From: Megaustenia siamemsis
Taxonomy: Eukaryota > Mollusca > Gastropoda > Stylommatophora > Ariophantidae
Assembly (NCBI GenBank): GCA_032433765.1
Contig: JAVIAB010000041.1
Span: 72,748,232 to 72,812,231, forward strand
DNA: 64,000 nucleotides
Direction of reading: 5' to 3'
Shown: one piece after another, positions 23,040 through 35,299 of the stretch
Layout: the number at the start of each line of letters is the position of its first letter
How positions within the stretch are numbered: the first letter of the stretch is position 1
Program-made: the position numbers and the translations under genes
The notes under the pieces: model-generated
The model's database searches: none
What the model was told of the DNA's origin: nothing
The model's input: only the letters and a program-made list of their open reading frames with translations

Positions 23040-23530
23040 CACAGTTTTCACTCAAGAGTAGATAATCAGCTCCCAACTTGGCATTGAAATGTGTCAGACA
23101 AATGACTGGAAACAGCCTGAGAGGCAAGATCAGAAATGAAGAACTGAGAAAAAAGCTAGGAATAACCCCCCCCCCCCCCCCCCACCATAGAATATATAAT
23201 TAACAACAGATACCATGTGACAAAGCAGAGTGATCAAAACACAACACAACGAGCCATAGAATATATAAATAACAACAGATAACCATGTGAAAAGGCAGAG
23301 TGATCACAACACAACGAGCCCTCAATAAACGTTGCGAGAATACCAGACCCAAAGGTTGATCATGGAAAAGATGGATGGATGGAATATTAGAAGCACTAGG
23401 AAACATAACAGCAGCAGAAGCAAACAGAAGAGCAAAAGACCACACATTTGATCTCCCCTCAAAGCTGAAAGGCAAATGTGGAAGGAAAGAGAAGAAGAAG
23501 AACTTGGCATTGCTTGTTGAAATAAGTGTC
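23040..23530 (+). mobile_element. Non-LTR retrotransposon remnant, C-terminal reverse-transcriptase region
   Basis: Broken frames read TGNSLRGKIRNEELRKKLGI and later WMDGILEALGNITAAEANRR, both typical of the region after the RT domain in LINEs. A 16-17 nt C-run (about 23167..23182) and a duplicated 65-bp segment lie between them. It is 5'-truncated and dead. Confidence 0.65.
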
Positions 23531-23734
23531 TTCCAAACAAAGTTTGATGAGGTTAGTTTTGTTTTAATGGGAGAATCAATGTCTTCCTTATACAGACTTA
23601 CTCATCTTCTTATGTGTTTATATTGTAATTAGAAGCTGCAACATTGTTAATTCCTGAAAATATTTATTGGGTTTCATTGTTTGTCCCAACTTACAACTGA
23701 ACATTGTGCCAAAATGATTGTATTTTGTTTTCTA

Positions 23735-25150
23735 AGTCATGTTGTTGCTGCTGTCATCATTGATAATCTAATTAAATTGTGTGATGTGGTTGCTGCTGTC
23801 ATCGTTGATAATCTAATTAAATTGTGTGATGTGGTTGCTGCTGTCATCATTGATAATCTAATTAAATTGTGTGATGTGGTTGCTGCTGTCATCATTGATA
23901 ATCTGATTAAATTGTGTGATGTGGTTGCTGCTGTCATCGTTGATAATCTAATTAAATTGTGTGATGTGGTTGCTGCTGTCATCGTTGATAATCTAATTAA
24001 ACTGTGTAATGTGGTTGCTGCTGTCATCGTTGATAATCTAATTTAACTGTGCGATATGGTTGCTGCTGTCATAGTTGATAATCTGATTAAATTGTGTGAT
24101 GTGGTTGCTGCTGTCATCGTTGATAATCTAATTAAATTGTGTGATGTGGTTGCTGCTGTAATCGTTGATAATCTGATTAAATTGTGTGATGTGGTTGCTG
24201 CTGTCATCGTTGATAATCTGATTAAATTGTGTGATGTGATTGCTGCTGTCATCGTTGATAATCTAATTAAATTGTGTGATGTGGTTGCTGCTGTCATCGT
24301 TGATAATCTAATTAAATTGTGCGATGTGGTTGCTGCTGTCATCATTGATAATCTAATTAAATTGTGGGATGTGGTTGCTGCTGTCATCATTGATAATCTA
24401 ATTAAATTGTGTGATGTGGTTGCTGCTGTCATCATTGATAATCTAATTAAATTGTGCGATGTGGTTGCTGCTGTCATCATTGATAATCTAATTAAATTGT
24501 GTGATGTGATTGCTGCTGTCATCGTTGATAATCTAATTAAATTGTGTGATGTGATTGCTGCTGTCATCGTTGATAATCTAATTAAATTGTGCGATGTGGT
24601 TGCTGCTGTCATCGTTGATAATCTAATTAATTTGTGCGATGTGGTTGCTGCTGTCATCGTTGATAATCTAATTAAATTGTGCGATGTGGTTGCTGCTGTC
24701 ATCGTTGATAATCTAATTAAATTGTGTGATGTGGTTGCTGCTGTCATCGTTGATAATCTAATTAAATTGTGCGATGTGGTTGCTGCTGTCATCATTGATA
24801 ATCTAATTAAATTGTGTGATGTGGTTGCTGCTGTCATCGTGATAATCTAATTAAATTGTGTGATGTGGTTGCTGCTGTCATCGTTGATAATCTAATTAAA
24901 TTGTGCGATGTGGTTGCTGCTGTCATCGTTGGTAATCTAATTAAATTGTGTGGTGTGGTTGCTGCTGTCATCGTTGATAATCTAATTAAATTGTGCGATG
25001 TGGTTGCTGCTGTCATCGTTGATAATCTAATTAAATTGTGCGATGTGGTTGCTGCTGTCATCGTTGATAATCTAATTAAATTGTGTGGTGTGGTTGCTGC
25101 TGTCATCGTTGATAATCTAATTAAATTGTGCGATATGGTTGCTACTGCCT
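23735..25150 (+). repeat. 45-bp minisatellite, about 31 copies
   Basis: The unit contains 'gatgtggttgctgctgtcat' and 'gttgataatctaattaaatt'. It is highly homogeneous, with SNP variants (gtgcgatg/gtgtgatg, atcatt/atcgtt). Open on both strands because 45 is a multiple of three; not treated as genes. Confidence 0.97.
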
Positions 25151-25299
25151 TGTTGTGGATGGGCATTTATCATGTGCTACTGACAAGTGCAGTAAAGAGT
25201 TGAACAATCTTGTTGATCTGTGTTAGCTTATTTGTTGTATCTGAGATCAGAATAAGACTTATAACACTCCATTAGTTGGGCTCATAACTCTTGATGTAG

Positions 25300-25348
25300 A
25301 GCAGAACTGCCACCTGAATGCAATGAGGCCAAACATCATGGATTTAAT
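25300..25348 (+). CDS. Candidate internal exon B of the same plus-strand gene
   Basis: This is a 49-bp candidate: one base, then 16 codons reading AELPPECNEAKHHGFN. It sits between acceptor 'ataactcttgatgtag' and donor 'gtgagt'. Phase in matches candidate exon A; phase out (0) matches candidate exon C at 29944. It lies about 150 bp after the end of the 45-bp minisatellite. I recognise no domain. Such a short exon can arise by chance, so the call rests on the phase chain and a good donor. Confidence 0.35.
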
Positions 25349-25349
25349 G

Positions 25350-26450
25350 TGAGTGAACCCCCAAGGCATCTATTTTTATCTATTACAATTTTATTTTTGT
25401 ATTTCTGTGTTTCCAGTTGCTTGCTAAAATGCTAGGCCTGTTCAGTTGTTGATCTTTTCTGCCCTGTTCCAGTGGCTAAACTGACAGGTCAAACAGTTTA
25501 GCTCTCTGCTTATTTGATTTCATGAAAGAAAGTATAATGCTAACTGTGTCTCTTCTGTTGCTGTTTTCATGTGAAGATATAGCCATGTTAGTATTTATAG
25601 CATGTTAAAGTTAGTGAAAATAAAATGGAACATTGTTTTGTATGTGCAGTTGGGTCTACTCTGATAAGGTCTGTTACTGTCTACAGGTATATCATATTGG
25701 CTGCTAGAGTCCACTTTTTGAAGGTGTTAATGTCTAATACAGAGCTGCAGAATTGTGACCATCACTGGCATTCAACACAGCAGTTCATAGCTTATTCCTA
25801 TAACTGCTGACGATCAGTTTCTTTCTGTCTGATATCAGACTTTGTGTGAATCAAACTTCACATGGCACATTTCAGGCTACCACAGAGACATCTGTGATAT
25901 TGTCTATCAGTTGGTTCTTCCTTGAGCCTCATACCAGTTAGCCAGCTGTTGAAGGTGTGTAAGTTGTTGCTTAGATTCCATTCTCCTTAACCACTCTATT
26001 TTTTATTTCTATGTGTAGGTTAAATTGTTAGATTCCATTCTCATTAACCACTCTATTTTCTATTTCTGTGTGTAAGTTGCTCAGATTTCACATGAATCAT
26101 TTCATTGTCTATTTCTGTGTGCATTTGATGCAAGTAAAGCTTCTTCTTTGTAACATTACACAAGAGCAACCATGTTTCTAATTTCTTTTCTTGATGACAT
26201 AATATTGCAGTTTAGGGCCACACAAAATTATGTCATGTTACATTTTGAGAAAGAAAATTGTAATGCCCAAAAACATAAAAGAAAATGAAACTGAACTGTG
26301 AATGTTGATGTAGTTTGAAAAAACAAAGTCAAAACCATTTGTCTACTTGTGTAGTCATTGTTCAAGCTATCAAGATACACCAAATCATAGACTTGGTCCA
26401 GCACATTGATCCTGTCTTCTCATGTTATTATTAATGTTTTTTCTGTGTGA
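25350..26450. other. Unique sequence with one small tandem repeat
   Basis: A 60-bp segment around 25975..26085 ('ccactctattttctatttct') is repeated about twice. No supported gene. Confidence 0.4.
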
Positions 26451-26534
26451 CTTAACCCTAGATTACATTACCTATCTGTGAGTCATGTTGTCACGAGACT
26501 GTCATAAAAATTACTACCACTTAATTGTTACATT

Positions 26535-26736
26535 GTAGAGTTCGATCCCAGCCGATGCTTCCGGGTTCACCCAGCCTTAAATGGGTACTGGATTTTTTCT
26601 GGGAAAGTAAAGCAGCACGGGCGTAATACCAACCACATTACCCAAAAATCATGTGCTGAAGGTCTGTAAAATTTATGGTCACTAACACATTCCCTATATG
26701 CCACTTGGGTGACGGGAGTACTTTACTTTTTTTGTT
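26535..26736 (+). mobile_element. SINE family 1, 5'-truncated copy
   Basis: It starts just before the B box (gagttcgatcccagcc) and runs to the 'actttactttttt' tail. It is flanked by gttacatt on both sides; the empty site is at 51230..51237. Confidence 0.85.
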
Positions 26737-27255
26737 GTTACATTTGGATTTTGGAAATAAGAATTTCTTTGAACTTTTGCTACACAGCCGTGTGTTTACC
26801 GAAGCAGAGACATGAGAATCAGATGCTGTAATAATTTCCTGGGTTACATTTGGTTTATGGCCTGAAATTCAACCCTTTTGCGCCATGGCTACCGGAGGTG
26901 TTATATTGTCTATTGATATGGCGGCCGTCAGTCCATCAATCCAATCATATATTCAGCTCCCTCTTATTGTCGCTCACTGGCTATCCTGTGTTACAAAGGT
27001 TAGTTTAATGTCTCACCGACAGGTGAGATTTCCCCCCATCATAAAAAACAAAAGAAAGGAAGAATTTCTTGAAAATTAGCAAAATTAAAAAATACTTTTT
27101 ATGATGCGCACGTTTGTGTCTGATCCAACATAAATGAAAACAAATACAACATGCAGGGGTCAGTGGAAGTAGTAATTAGGAAGGTACATGGAGTAGGGGA
27201 ATGTTTGCTCATGGCAAAGTGTCAAATTTCAAGAATTTGTATTTTGAGGTGGTAA

Positions 27256-27576
27256 AGTAAAGTATGAAACTTGAATAAGCGTCTTAGCATGTGAATTTTC
27301 AACCATATGTGCTCGGCCGCCTACCCAGAAGCGTTCAGCGACTCTGGATAGTATTGCTTCAAGCATCAAAACTCATGATGTGCGGCGGCATTCCTCATCT
27401 TCCCAGAGTAATACCCTGGTACCCATTTCTGCCAGTGGCTGGGTCGACCGCAGGGATATTTTTTCCTAACCACGAGTACAATTCATACTGCTTCCAGCAG
27501 GGATTGAACACGGGTTGTCTGAACGTCGGTAGCCCAGTCGAGTGGTTTTCCAAATTAGGCTACCGAGGCCCCCTCA
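27256..27576 (-). mobile_element. SINE family 2, full-length copy
   Basis: The minus-strand head 'gggggcctcggtagcc' lies at the right end, and the tail 'tactttactttac' at the left. The 11-bp target duplication tgaggtggtaa is at 27245 and 27577. The unoccupied paralogous site is near 54090 (tgagtcaataa). Confidence 0.88.
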
Positions 27577-27620
27577 TGAGGTGGTAATTTTTAAGACAGT
27601 CTCGTAATGTAGGGTTAAAC

Positions 27621-28685
27621 AAACTGGTCATAAAAGTTCTGACAGACTCAATAACAGCAGATGGCAATAGAAACACAGTTTTTGAGATGATAACTTTGTT
27701 TAATTAAGTGAGACATGTCTGCAAAACACATTCTAGACAAACAATACAAAGTGGTCACATGTCATATGTGATTGCAGAGTATACCAAAAAGCATATACTA
27801 TGTCTTGACATATACATTACATATAAATACACACGCAATATAATTTGTTAATGCATATACATTTTTAACACATATATCATCATACAGCACATATGTTTGT
27901 ATGAAATACAGTACCTGTTTAGCTACAGAATGAACCAAATATGTTTATTACAACAAGTACTGCATGCTTTTATTCTAACAGATTGACAATGTGCATCTGC
28001 TACATATATGTGTGTCTATTTCCAAACATGACTTGATATCTGGGACTGCTCCCATCTCAGGGTCTCTGTAAATTGTCAGTCAGAGGATAGACATTAAGAC
28101 CAAGTAATCTTCCAGGTGTTTTCCCATGCCTCTCCTTTCTTCTTTTGGGGGATATCCATACAGATCTTATGATACACTAAAATGAGGTTTCCAATTCCTT
28201 CAGGATAACAAATGCTCCGACATGTCTCTCCTTTCTTCTGTCAATGATATCCATATAGATTTCATGGCATACTGAAATGAGGTTTCCAATACCTTCAGAG
28301 AGCCAATCGATGTCCAGAAAGTATATTGTTCAAACTGCTGTTTGGTAGCCATACCTAGGAGTTGAGTTGAGCTGATGAATGGACTCTCCTATAAAGTTGA
28401 GATACTCAAACATGCAAGCTAGTAGCCTGTCAATGAATTCATTTCTCATCAACAGAAGGGGGTTATGAATACAGTTCAAGGACAAATGTGGTTTCTAAAA
28501 AGCAGGAAAGTTGGACACATCTAGGTAAATCAAACTGGATGCTTCCTGGAATTAGCTATAAAAAACAGTGACAGACCAGCTGTTAACTGTAAGTAACAAA
28601 AATAATAAAGGTTCTTTCCATGCCATGCTTTAATAGGCAAACATGGTATATAGTGTCACAGACAGTGTCTGTGGCAGGAGTGGAT
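27621..28685. other. Unique sequence with one local duplication
   Basis: Two diverged copies of about 110 bp lie at 28115..28300 (shared 'cctctcctttcttctt' and 'actgaaatgaggtttccaat'). No gene seen. Confidence 0.4.
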
Positions 28686-28689
28686 GCAG

Positions 28690-28835
28690 CTCTTCGATGA
28701 CTTTAAAGTGAACATGTTAACCTGGATGTACACAGAAATGAAATAGCAAATAAGCTTGCTTGCAGTTCTTGCACTGAGTGTGGCCTTACTCTCGAAAAAG
28801 AGGACATAACTAAGTTTATTCTTCATTCCTTAAGA
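28690..28835 (+). mobile_element. Non-LTR retrotransposon remnant, RNase H fragment
   Basis: A frame reads LDVHRNEIANKLACSSCTEC, matching the RNase H motif 'H.gv.gNE.AD.lA' of LINEs with that domain. It is a short, isolated and decayed piece. Confidence 0.5.
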
Positions 28836-29049
28836 AAAGAGGAGGAAAATGAGTGGGACAATGATGTATATATTGAGAGACTGAGGAGTCTAAAGGGGGT
28901 CTAGTCGATCCAGAGTGCTTAGTGGGAAAAGCAGATGCATCTATAATCAACACCTTAAAGGAACAATCAGTATGTATACGCTTCGAGAAATGCTGGAATG
29001 GGTGGTGGGGGTGTCCCAACTGATTCCATGAATAGAATAGAATAGGTAT

Positions 29050-29227
29050 ATGGTGATCACATTTGTGGTCAATGTGTTTGGTATTATGACAGGCCACTTT
29101 TATTTCTTAGAAAAATCTTTAGTACCCATTCTTAGTGGCTGTGAAAGAAAATATAATCACCACCTGTAAGAATTGTTGAACCCAGACCCTCCTGATGACC
29201 AGTGAGTGCACTAACCAGTGAGGCTTG
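29050..29227 (-). mobile_element. Decayed SINE, family 3
   Basis: Resembles 39734..40019 on the same strand: shares 'gacaggcca', 'atttcttagaaaa', 'tagtacccatt' and the head region 'agtgcactaacca'. Confidence 0.55.
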
Positions 29228-29943
29228 TTAACTGCGGCATTATATCATGGAAAAAGTGAAGCCAGCTTCTTGTCTCTATAGTCTGAGAACTAAGTGTATG
29301 AATGTTCTCACACTGCTTATACAAGAAAGTCCGAGCTAAAATACTCTAATATGTAAACAGTAAATTCACACTCTCAAAGACACAATAACTGACAACATTT
29401 GAAAACAGCAACATCTAAATGTATAGAGACAATCGCTGACAACATTTGAAAATAGCAACATCTAAAAGTGTAGAGACGATCTCATTAGCTGGAATGTACT
29501 GAGTGAGTGAATGCTATGTAATCCCAAATCACCACCAGTTGCTCTGATCAACTGGACGCACACTGTAGTGCTTTCATGTTCTTGTATATAGAACCACCAT
29601 CTCTGTACATGGGACTTTGGTGACAGAAGTAAAAACATGGCAATTAAGGCAACTGGAATATTACAGATCGTGAATCACATAAAAATGTGTGATAAATTAA
29701 AATGTAAAATGAAACATAACTGATATAGGTCATCATGTATCTCCACAGTTGCATGTCCCTAGTTCTATCTATCAGTTATAACCATTTTCAGTTTATAGTA
29801 GCATTGTTAAGTTATTCTGAATTCTTTACATTTACTTCCTTTATCAACCATTTGATTTGTAGCATTTTCTTTTCATTATTATTGTGCCACAATTATCTGG
29901 TAACTATTTTTGATGTGAATTAATACATTTTCTTTTGTGCACA

Positions 29944-30006
29944 GACTGGTCAGCATCATGAACCTTTTGAGTTGCCAGATAGCATCATGTTTAGGGTCTT
30001 GTAGAC
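29944..30006 (+). CDS. Candidate exon C, possibly terminal, of the same plus-strand gene
   Basis: The acceptor 'tacattttcttttgtgcacag' is very strong except that it spans AT-rich sequence. The exon then reads in phase 0 TGQHHEPFELPDSIMFRVL and stops at TAG. With exon B the joined peptide would be hydrophilic with several His. The stop makes it a possible terminal exon, but no AATAAA follows within several hundred bases. About 100 bp downstream begins an array whose unit is itself acceptor-like. No family recognised. Confidence 0.35.
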
Positions 30007-30106
30007 AATGAATTTATCTGTTTGAAGTAATCACTTCGAATTAACAATCTGCCGCATGTAGAATTGCTTCTACTAAGACTAGCAGTTGGCTTTCTCTGGA
30101 CACATG

Positions 30107-30815
30107 ACAAGTTCTTTTGTCTTTCAGCTATACTGGACCCTGACAAGTTATTTTTTGTCTTTCAGCTATACTGGACCCTGACAAGTTCTTTTTTGTCTTT
30201 CAGCTATGCTGGACCCTGACAAGTTCTTTTGTCTTTCAGCTATACTGGACCCTGACAAGTTCTTTTTTGTCTTTCAGCTATGCTGGACCCTGACAAGTTC
30301 TTTTGTCTTTCAGCTATGCTGGACCCTGACAAGTTCTTTTTTGTCTTTCAGCTATACTGGACCCTGACAAGTTTTTTTTTGTCTTTCAGCTATACTGGAC
30401 CCTGACAAGTTTTTTTTTGTCTTTCAGCTATGCTGGACCCTGACAAGTTCTTTTTGCCTTCCAGCTATGCTGGACCCTGATAAGTTCTTTTTTGTCTTTC
30501 AGCTATACTGGACCCTGACAAGTTTTTTTTTGTCTTTCAGCTATGCTGGACCCTGACAAGTTCTTTTGTCTTTCAGCTATACTGGACCCTGACAAGTTCT
30601 TTTGTCTTTCAGCTATACTGGACCCTGACAAGTTCTTTTGTCTTTCAGCTATACTGGACCCTGACAAGTTCTTTTGTCTTTCAGCTATACTGGACCCTGA
30701 CAAGTTTTTTTTTGTCTTTCAGCTATGCTGGACCCTGACAAGTTCTTTTGTCTTTCAGCTATACTGGACCCTGACAAGTTCTTTTGTCTTTCAGCTATAC
30801 TGGACCCTGACAAGT
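30107..30815 (+). repeat. 34-36 bp minisatellite with an acceptor-like unit, about 20 copies
   Basis: Each unit is 'cttttgtctttcag' followed by 'ctatactggaccctgacaag'. The first half is a near-ideal plus-strand 3' splice site (pyrimidine tract plus CAG). Units differ mainly by ctatac/ctatgc and T-run length. Confidence 0.95.
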
Positions 30816-30879
30816 TCTTCCAATCAGTTCTGCTCACACTTAATATCTTCAGATTGAATTTGTACACATCTTTGATTTA
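30812..30879 (+). CDS. Weak candidate exon at the end of the 34-36 bp array
   Basis: The last array unit ('cttttgtctttcag' then CTATACTGG) runs into unique sequence. One frame there reads AILDPDKFFQSVLLTLNIF then RLNLYTSLI and TAG. The peptide is plausible, but its start phase does not match candidate exon C and nothing else supports it. It is listed because the ORP exons show the same layout of array followed by exon. Confidence 0.15.
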
Positions 30880-31064
30880 GAGGAAGTGTATTCTTTTGAG
30901 CTACCAAAGGAAGTCTCAACTTATTCCTGTGGCTTCCAGTTAAACTCTGGGTTTTGCCCATAGTGCATTAACTCCTACTAGACTCATCTTCAAAGAATTT
31001 TAAAGGAAAGACCAAGTCTATAAATTCCAGCCCAGGTAGTTCATTAGCACATCAGGTGATAGCA

Positions 31065-32990
31065 ATGTCAAATGTTGCAACCAATCAGTAACTGGATCAC
31101 ATCACAAACAGCATGATAGATCATGATCCTATCAGTAACTGGATCACACCACAAACAGCATGGTAGATCATGATCCTATCAGTAACTGGATCACATCACA
31201 AACAGCATGGTAGTTCATGATCCTATCAGTAACTGGATCACATCACAAACAGCATGGTAGATCATGATCCTATCAGTAACTGGATCACATCACAAACAGC
31301 ATGGTAGTTCATGATCCTATCAGTAACTGGATCACATCACAAACAGCATGGTAGTTCATGATCCTATCAGTAACTGGATCACATCACAAACAGCATGGTA
31401 GTTCATGATCCTATCAGTAACTGGATCACATCACAAACAGCATGGTAGTTCATGATCCTATCAGTAACTGGATCACATCACAAACAGCATGGTAGTTCAT
31501 GATCCTATCAGTAACTGGATCACACCACAAACAGCATGGTAGTTCATGATCCTATCAGTAACTGGATCACATCACAAACAGCATGGTAGTTCATGATCCT
31601 ATCAGTAACTGGATCACACCACAAACAGCATGGTAGTTCATGATCCTATCAGTAACTGGATCACATCACAAACAGCATGATAGTTCATGATCCTATCAGT
31701 AACTGGATCACACCACAAACAGCATGGTAGATCATGATCCTATCAGTAACTGGATCACACCACAAACAGCATGGTAGTTCATGATCATATCAGTAACTGG
31801 ATCACACCACAAACAGCATGGTAGTTCATGATCCTATCAGTAACTGGATCACACCACAAACAGCATGGTAGTTCATGATCCTATCAGTAACTGGATCACA
31901 CCACAAACAGCATGGTAGTTCATGATCCTATCAGTAACTGGATCACACCACAAACAGCATGGTAGTTCATGATCCTATCAGTAACTGAATCACACCACAA
32001 ACAGCATGGTAGATCATGATCCTATCAGTAACTGGATCACACCACAAACAGCATGATAGTTCATGATCCTATCAGTAACTGGATCACACCACAAACAGCA
32101 TGGTAGTTCATGATCCTATCAGTAACTGGATCACACCACAAACAGCATGGTAGTTCATGATCCTATCAGTAACTGGATCACACCACAAACAGCATGGTAG
32201 TTCATGATCCTATCAGTAACTGGATCACACCACAAACAGCATGGTAGTTCATGATCCTATCAGTAACTGGATCACACCACAAACAGCATGGTAGTTCATG
32301 ATCCTATCAGTAACTGAATCACACCACAAACAGCATGATAGTTCATGATCCTATCAGTAACTGGATCACATCACAAACAGCATGTAGTTCATGATCCTAT
32401 CAGTAACTGGATCACACCACAAACAGCATGATAGATCATGATCTTATCAGTAACTGAATCACACCACAAACAGCATGGTAGTTCATGATCCTATCAGTAA
32501 CTGGATCACACCACAAACAGCATGATAGATCATGATCTTATCAGTAACTGGATCACACCACAAACAGCATGATAGATCATGATCTTATCAGTAACTGAAT
32601 CACACCACAGATAACATGGTAGTTCATGATCCTATCAGTAACTGGATCACACCACAAACAGCATGATAGATCATGATCTTATCAGTAACTGGATCACACC
32701 ACAAACAGCATGATAGATCATGATCTTATCAGTAACTGATCACACCACAACAGCATGATAGATCATGATCTTATCAGTAACTGGATCACACCACAAACAG
32801 CATGATAGATCATGATCTTATCAGTAACTGAATCACACCACAGATAAGATAACATGGTAGTTCATGATCCTATCAGTAACTGAATCACACCACAGATAAG
32901 ATAACATGGTAGTTCATGATCCTATCAGTAACTGAATCACACCACAGATAAGATAACATGGTAGTTCATGATCCTATCAGTAACTGAATT
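31065..32990 (+). repeat. 47-bp minisatellite, about 41 copies
   Basis: The unit contains 'cagtaactggatcacaccac' and 'catggtagttcatgatccta'. Variants cluster: 'gatagatcatgatctta' types on the right, and three final copies with an insertion 'cagataagataacatgg'. Confidence 0.97.
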
Positions 32991-33094
32991 ACACCTGTAA
33001 CGTCTTTTCAACCCTAAGACAACACATAGGGCAAAAATGCTAGACTCTTGTGTCTGAGAAACTTTGTTATTAAGTGTCAGACCTTGCACAATGT

Positions 33095-33625
33095 TACCAC
33101 AGGACTTTGTTTTGGGTGAGTTGTTCAATCTTAGTGAGGAGTTGATGCCTACTGCTGTTGCCTGTCACATCAGTGGTCTTTTTAGCATTTCTCTAGATCA
33201 GCCTCTTTTTCTTTTACTCTTTTGTTCCCATCTGAAATCCTGCTTTGAAATGATCTTGTTCTCTGTTTTTCATCATATGGCCAACATGTGACCACGTTCT
33301 TCTCTTGATTATAGGTGGAAACCTAGGCCAGGGGAAGTCACTGAGTGCGTAATGTCATGATTTATGCAAAAATTTGCTTTTTTTAAAATTTCACTTTCTG
33401 AAAAACCTCCAACTGTACTGTTTCTATCTATTGACCTTTCGAGCCATAGCCGGCCCATAGGGTGTAGACCCAGATACTCTTTCTCTTATCTAAATTTTTA
33501 TTCTAGCAGTTTTCAATCCTTGTAAAGATCTTTTATCAAATCTCGCCATTTGTCTCTGTTCTGTGAAAGTAACTCTATCTCATTGAGGGAGCCGATTCCT
33601 GCCGATCTTGCCTTTCTGATCTATG
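33095..33625 (-). mobile_element. Non-LTR retrotransposon remnants, 3' end (same family as 53465..54030)
   Basis: Two pieces. At 33095..33310 the minus strand reads RRTWSHVGHMM, parallel to RRRWSYVGHVM at 53.7 kb. At 33425..33625 the sequence mirrors the end of that element, from 'cgattcctgccgatcttgcc' through 'ctagcagttttcaatcc' to the 3' terminus 'tctatctattgacctttcga'. Both are heavily decayed. Confidence 0.65.
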
Positions 33626-33629
33626 TATT

Positions 33630-34615
33630 TTTGTTTTACAATTTACTGTTTACAAGCGTTCAAATCTGAATGACTGAAAAGCTAGTGTTCTCAACCATTT
33701 GGGTACTAGTAAGATAACATATTGTGAGGATTGCTATCTGCACATTACAAAAACATCAATGGACTGTCCTACCACTTAGAGTTAACACGTATAAACTCCA
33801 GTACACACTTGAAACATGCCATACAATTATGATAAATACATGTTATATATCATATCAATAGAGCTTATGAAAGTACAATTTAGAGTTCAATAAATGCAGA
33901 AAGAGTGTTCAACTGTATTGTTCTTTTCCCCCAAAGAACATAATTGAGAACCACAATCATAAAGAGAGTTGAAACAATCATTAAGAACAAGACCTAATGA
34001 TTTAAAAACTTGTCTTTGAACATTAGTTATCAGCTGGGGACGATAAGTCCACTTTTGAATGCTGTAATTGGTCTAGAAGTGTACGGTTGTAGTAATACTA
34101 ACATAGTTGGCAATCATAGAATGAAATAATTTATTTCTTTGATGGCAATTTGTAGAGCAAATTCATCATGAAGTGAGGGGTTATGTGACCCACAGGTCAT
34201 GGATGTGCCATGTGAAAGAAGGCCAGTAAGTACAGGTACATTATAAGTGATAAGGTTAAAGCAAGGAAGGAATCTATTTAGAGACAATGTGTTATTACAA
34301 TGCTCTACACTTTTGGAAGCCAGTTTGTCATTTGTTGCTTATTTGTCATTCGTTGCTAATTTGTCTTTGAAATACTACCTTGCTTTACCTATGAAACTGT
34401 GGACTGAGACTGTTGTACAACAACTTGTGAGAACAATATAGCCACACATTGTATATGGTTGATGCTTCATTGACTGGCAGACAAAAACCATGCACTGCAC
34501 AGCAGCAAGGAATGTAGTACAACATTTTTTAAAAAAAAAAAAAAAAAAAAAAAGCGCAACACTTAAGAGTTTCAAATATAGCAAGTTTAGAGAATCCTTT
34601 ATCTTATTTATAAGA
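33630..34615. other. Unique sequence with an A-run
   Basis: A run of about 23 A lies near 34530. No gene recognised. Confidence 0.4.
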
Positions 34616-34619
34616 ATCA

Positions 34620-35075
34620 TAATACTCTGGGAAGCTGAAATAAAGGCCACAGTTTACAATGCCTGGCAGAGAATCATGGACAACTTATGCACAGCAAGAG
34701 AGAAGGTTAAATGCATTCCATACGAGATGCCAGTGCCATGTTATTGATATCACCTGGAAGGACAAGGTGACAAATGTGGAGGCCCTCACTTATACAGGCC
34801 TCCCGAACATCTACACGCTGCTCAAACAACATAGGTTATACTGGCTTGGCCACTTACACCGAATGAAAGATGGCTACGTACTAAAAGATATAATTTGAGG
34901 ACAACTAGCTGATGGCAAAAGAACTAGGGGGTGCCCAAAACTCTCTGATTTATAGACATGTGTAAAGATGACATGAAGGCTCTGAATATAAACCCTGCAG
35001 CCTGGGAAGACATAGCTGCAGACCACAATCTTTGGAAACACACTCTAAAGCTCCAACTCAAACAAGAAAGATGAA
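34620..35075 (+). mobile_element. Non-LTR retrotransposon remnant, RT C-terminal domain
   Basis: Frames read GRESWTTYAQQERRLNAFHT, then DITWKDKVTN, then LLKQHRLYWLGHLHRMKDGY, then MCKDDMKALNINPAAWEDIA. This is the well-known tail of an invertebrate LINE family. Stops and frameshifts are present. Probably the same family as the RT at 51630..52731. Confidence 0.8.
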
Positions 35076-35299
35076 ATAACATTTCCTAGCTGCGCTGCTA
35101 AATCCAGTCAACTATGACTGATGAAGGCTACTGTAATATACTGGGGGTGAAAGGAGATACACACTTGTATAAAGCATTTGTAGCTTCTCACTAAAATATC
35201 AGACCTCAATGAACTTTCACCAGAGGTCAAATCCAACTAAAGTGTGCAGAAATGTCTTGAGTCTCCAAACAGGTAGAGAGTAGACAAACAAGAGTTATT

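Larger units (their letters stand above)
26455..27620 (+). repeat. Paralogous block B1 (partner 51150..51615 plus 54031..54140)
   Basis: Shared ordered landmarks include 'cttttgctacaca', 'tgtgtttacc', 'gttatattgtc', 'cctgtgttacaaag', 'tttcccccatcataaaaa' and 'atttcaagaatttgtatttt'. In B1 two SINEs are inserted (26535..26736 and 27256..27576). In B2 about 2.4 kb of LINE and other repeat sits between the two halves. Confidence 0.7.

Noticed and set aside
24043..25203. Long ORFs on both strands over the 45-bp array
   Set aside because: The unit length is a multiple of three and free of stops on both strands. Translations are perfect 15-residue repeats with no other coding sign.
25870..25960. 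Possible plus-strand exon reading YHRDICDIVYQLVLP
   Set aside because: A stop follows at once in that frame and there is no matching donor or phase.
34375..34650. ORF with a poly-Phe run
   Set aside because: Translation of an A/T homopolymer; no coding context.
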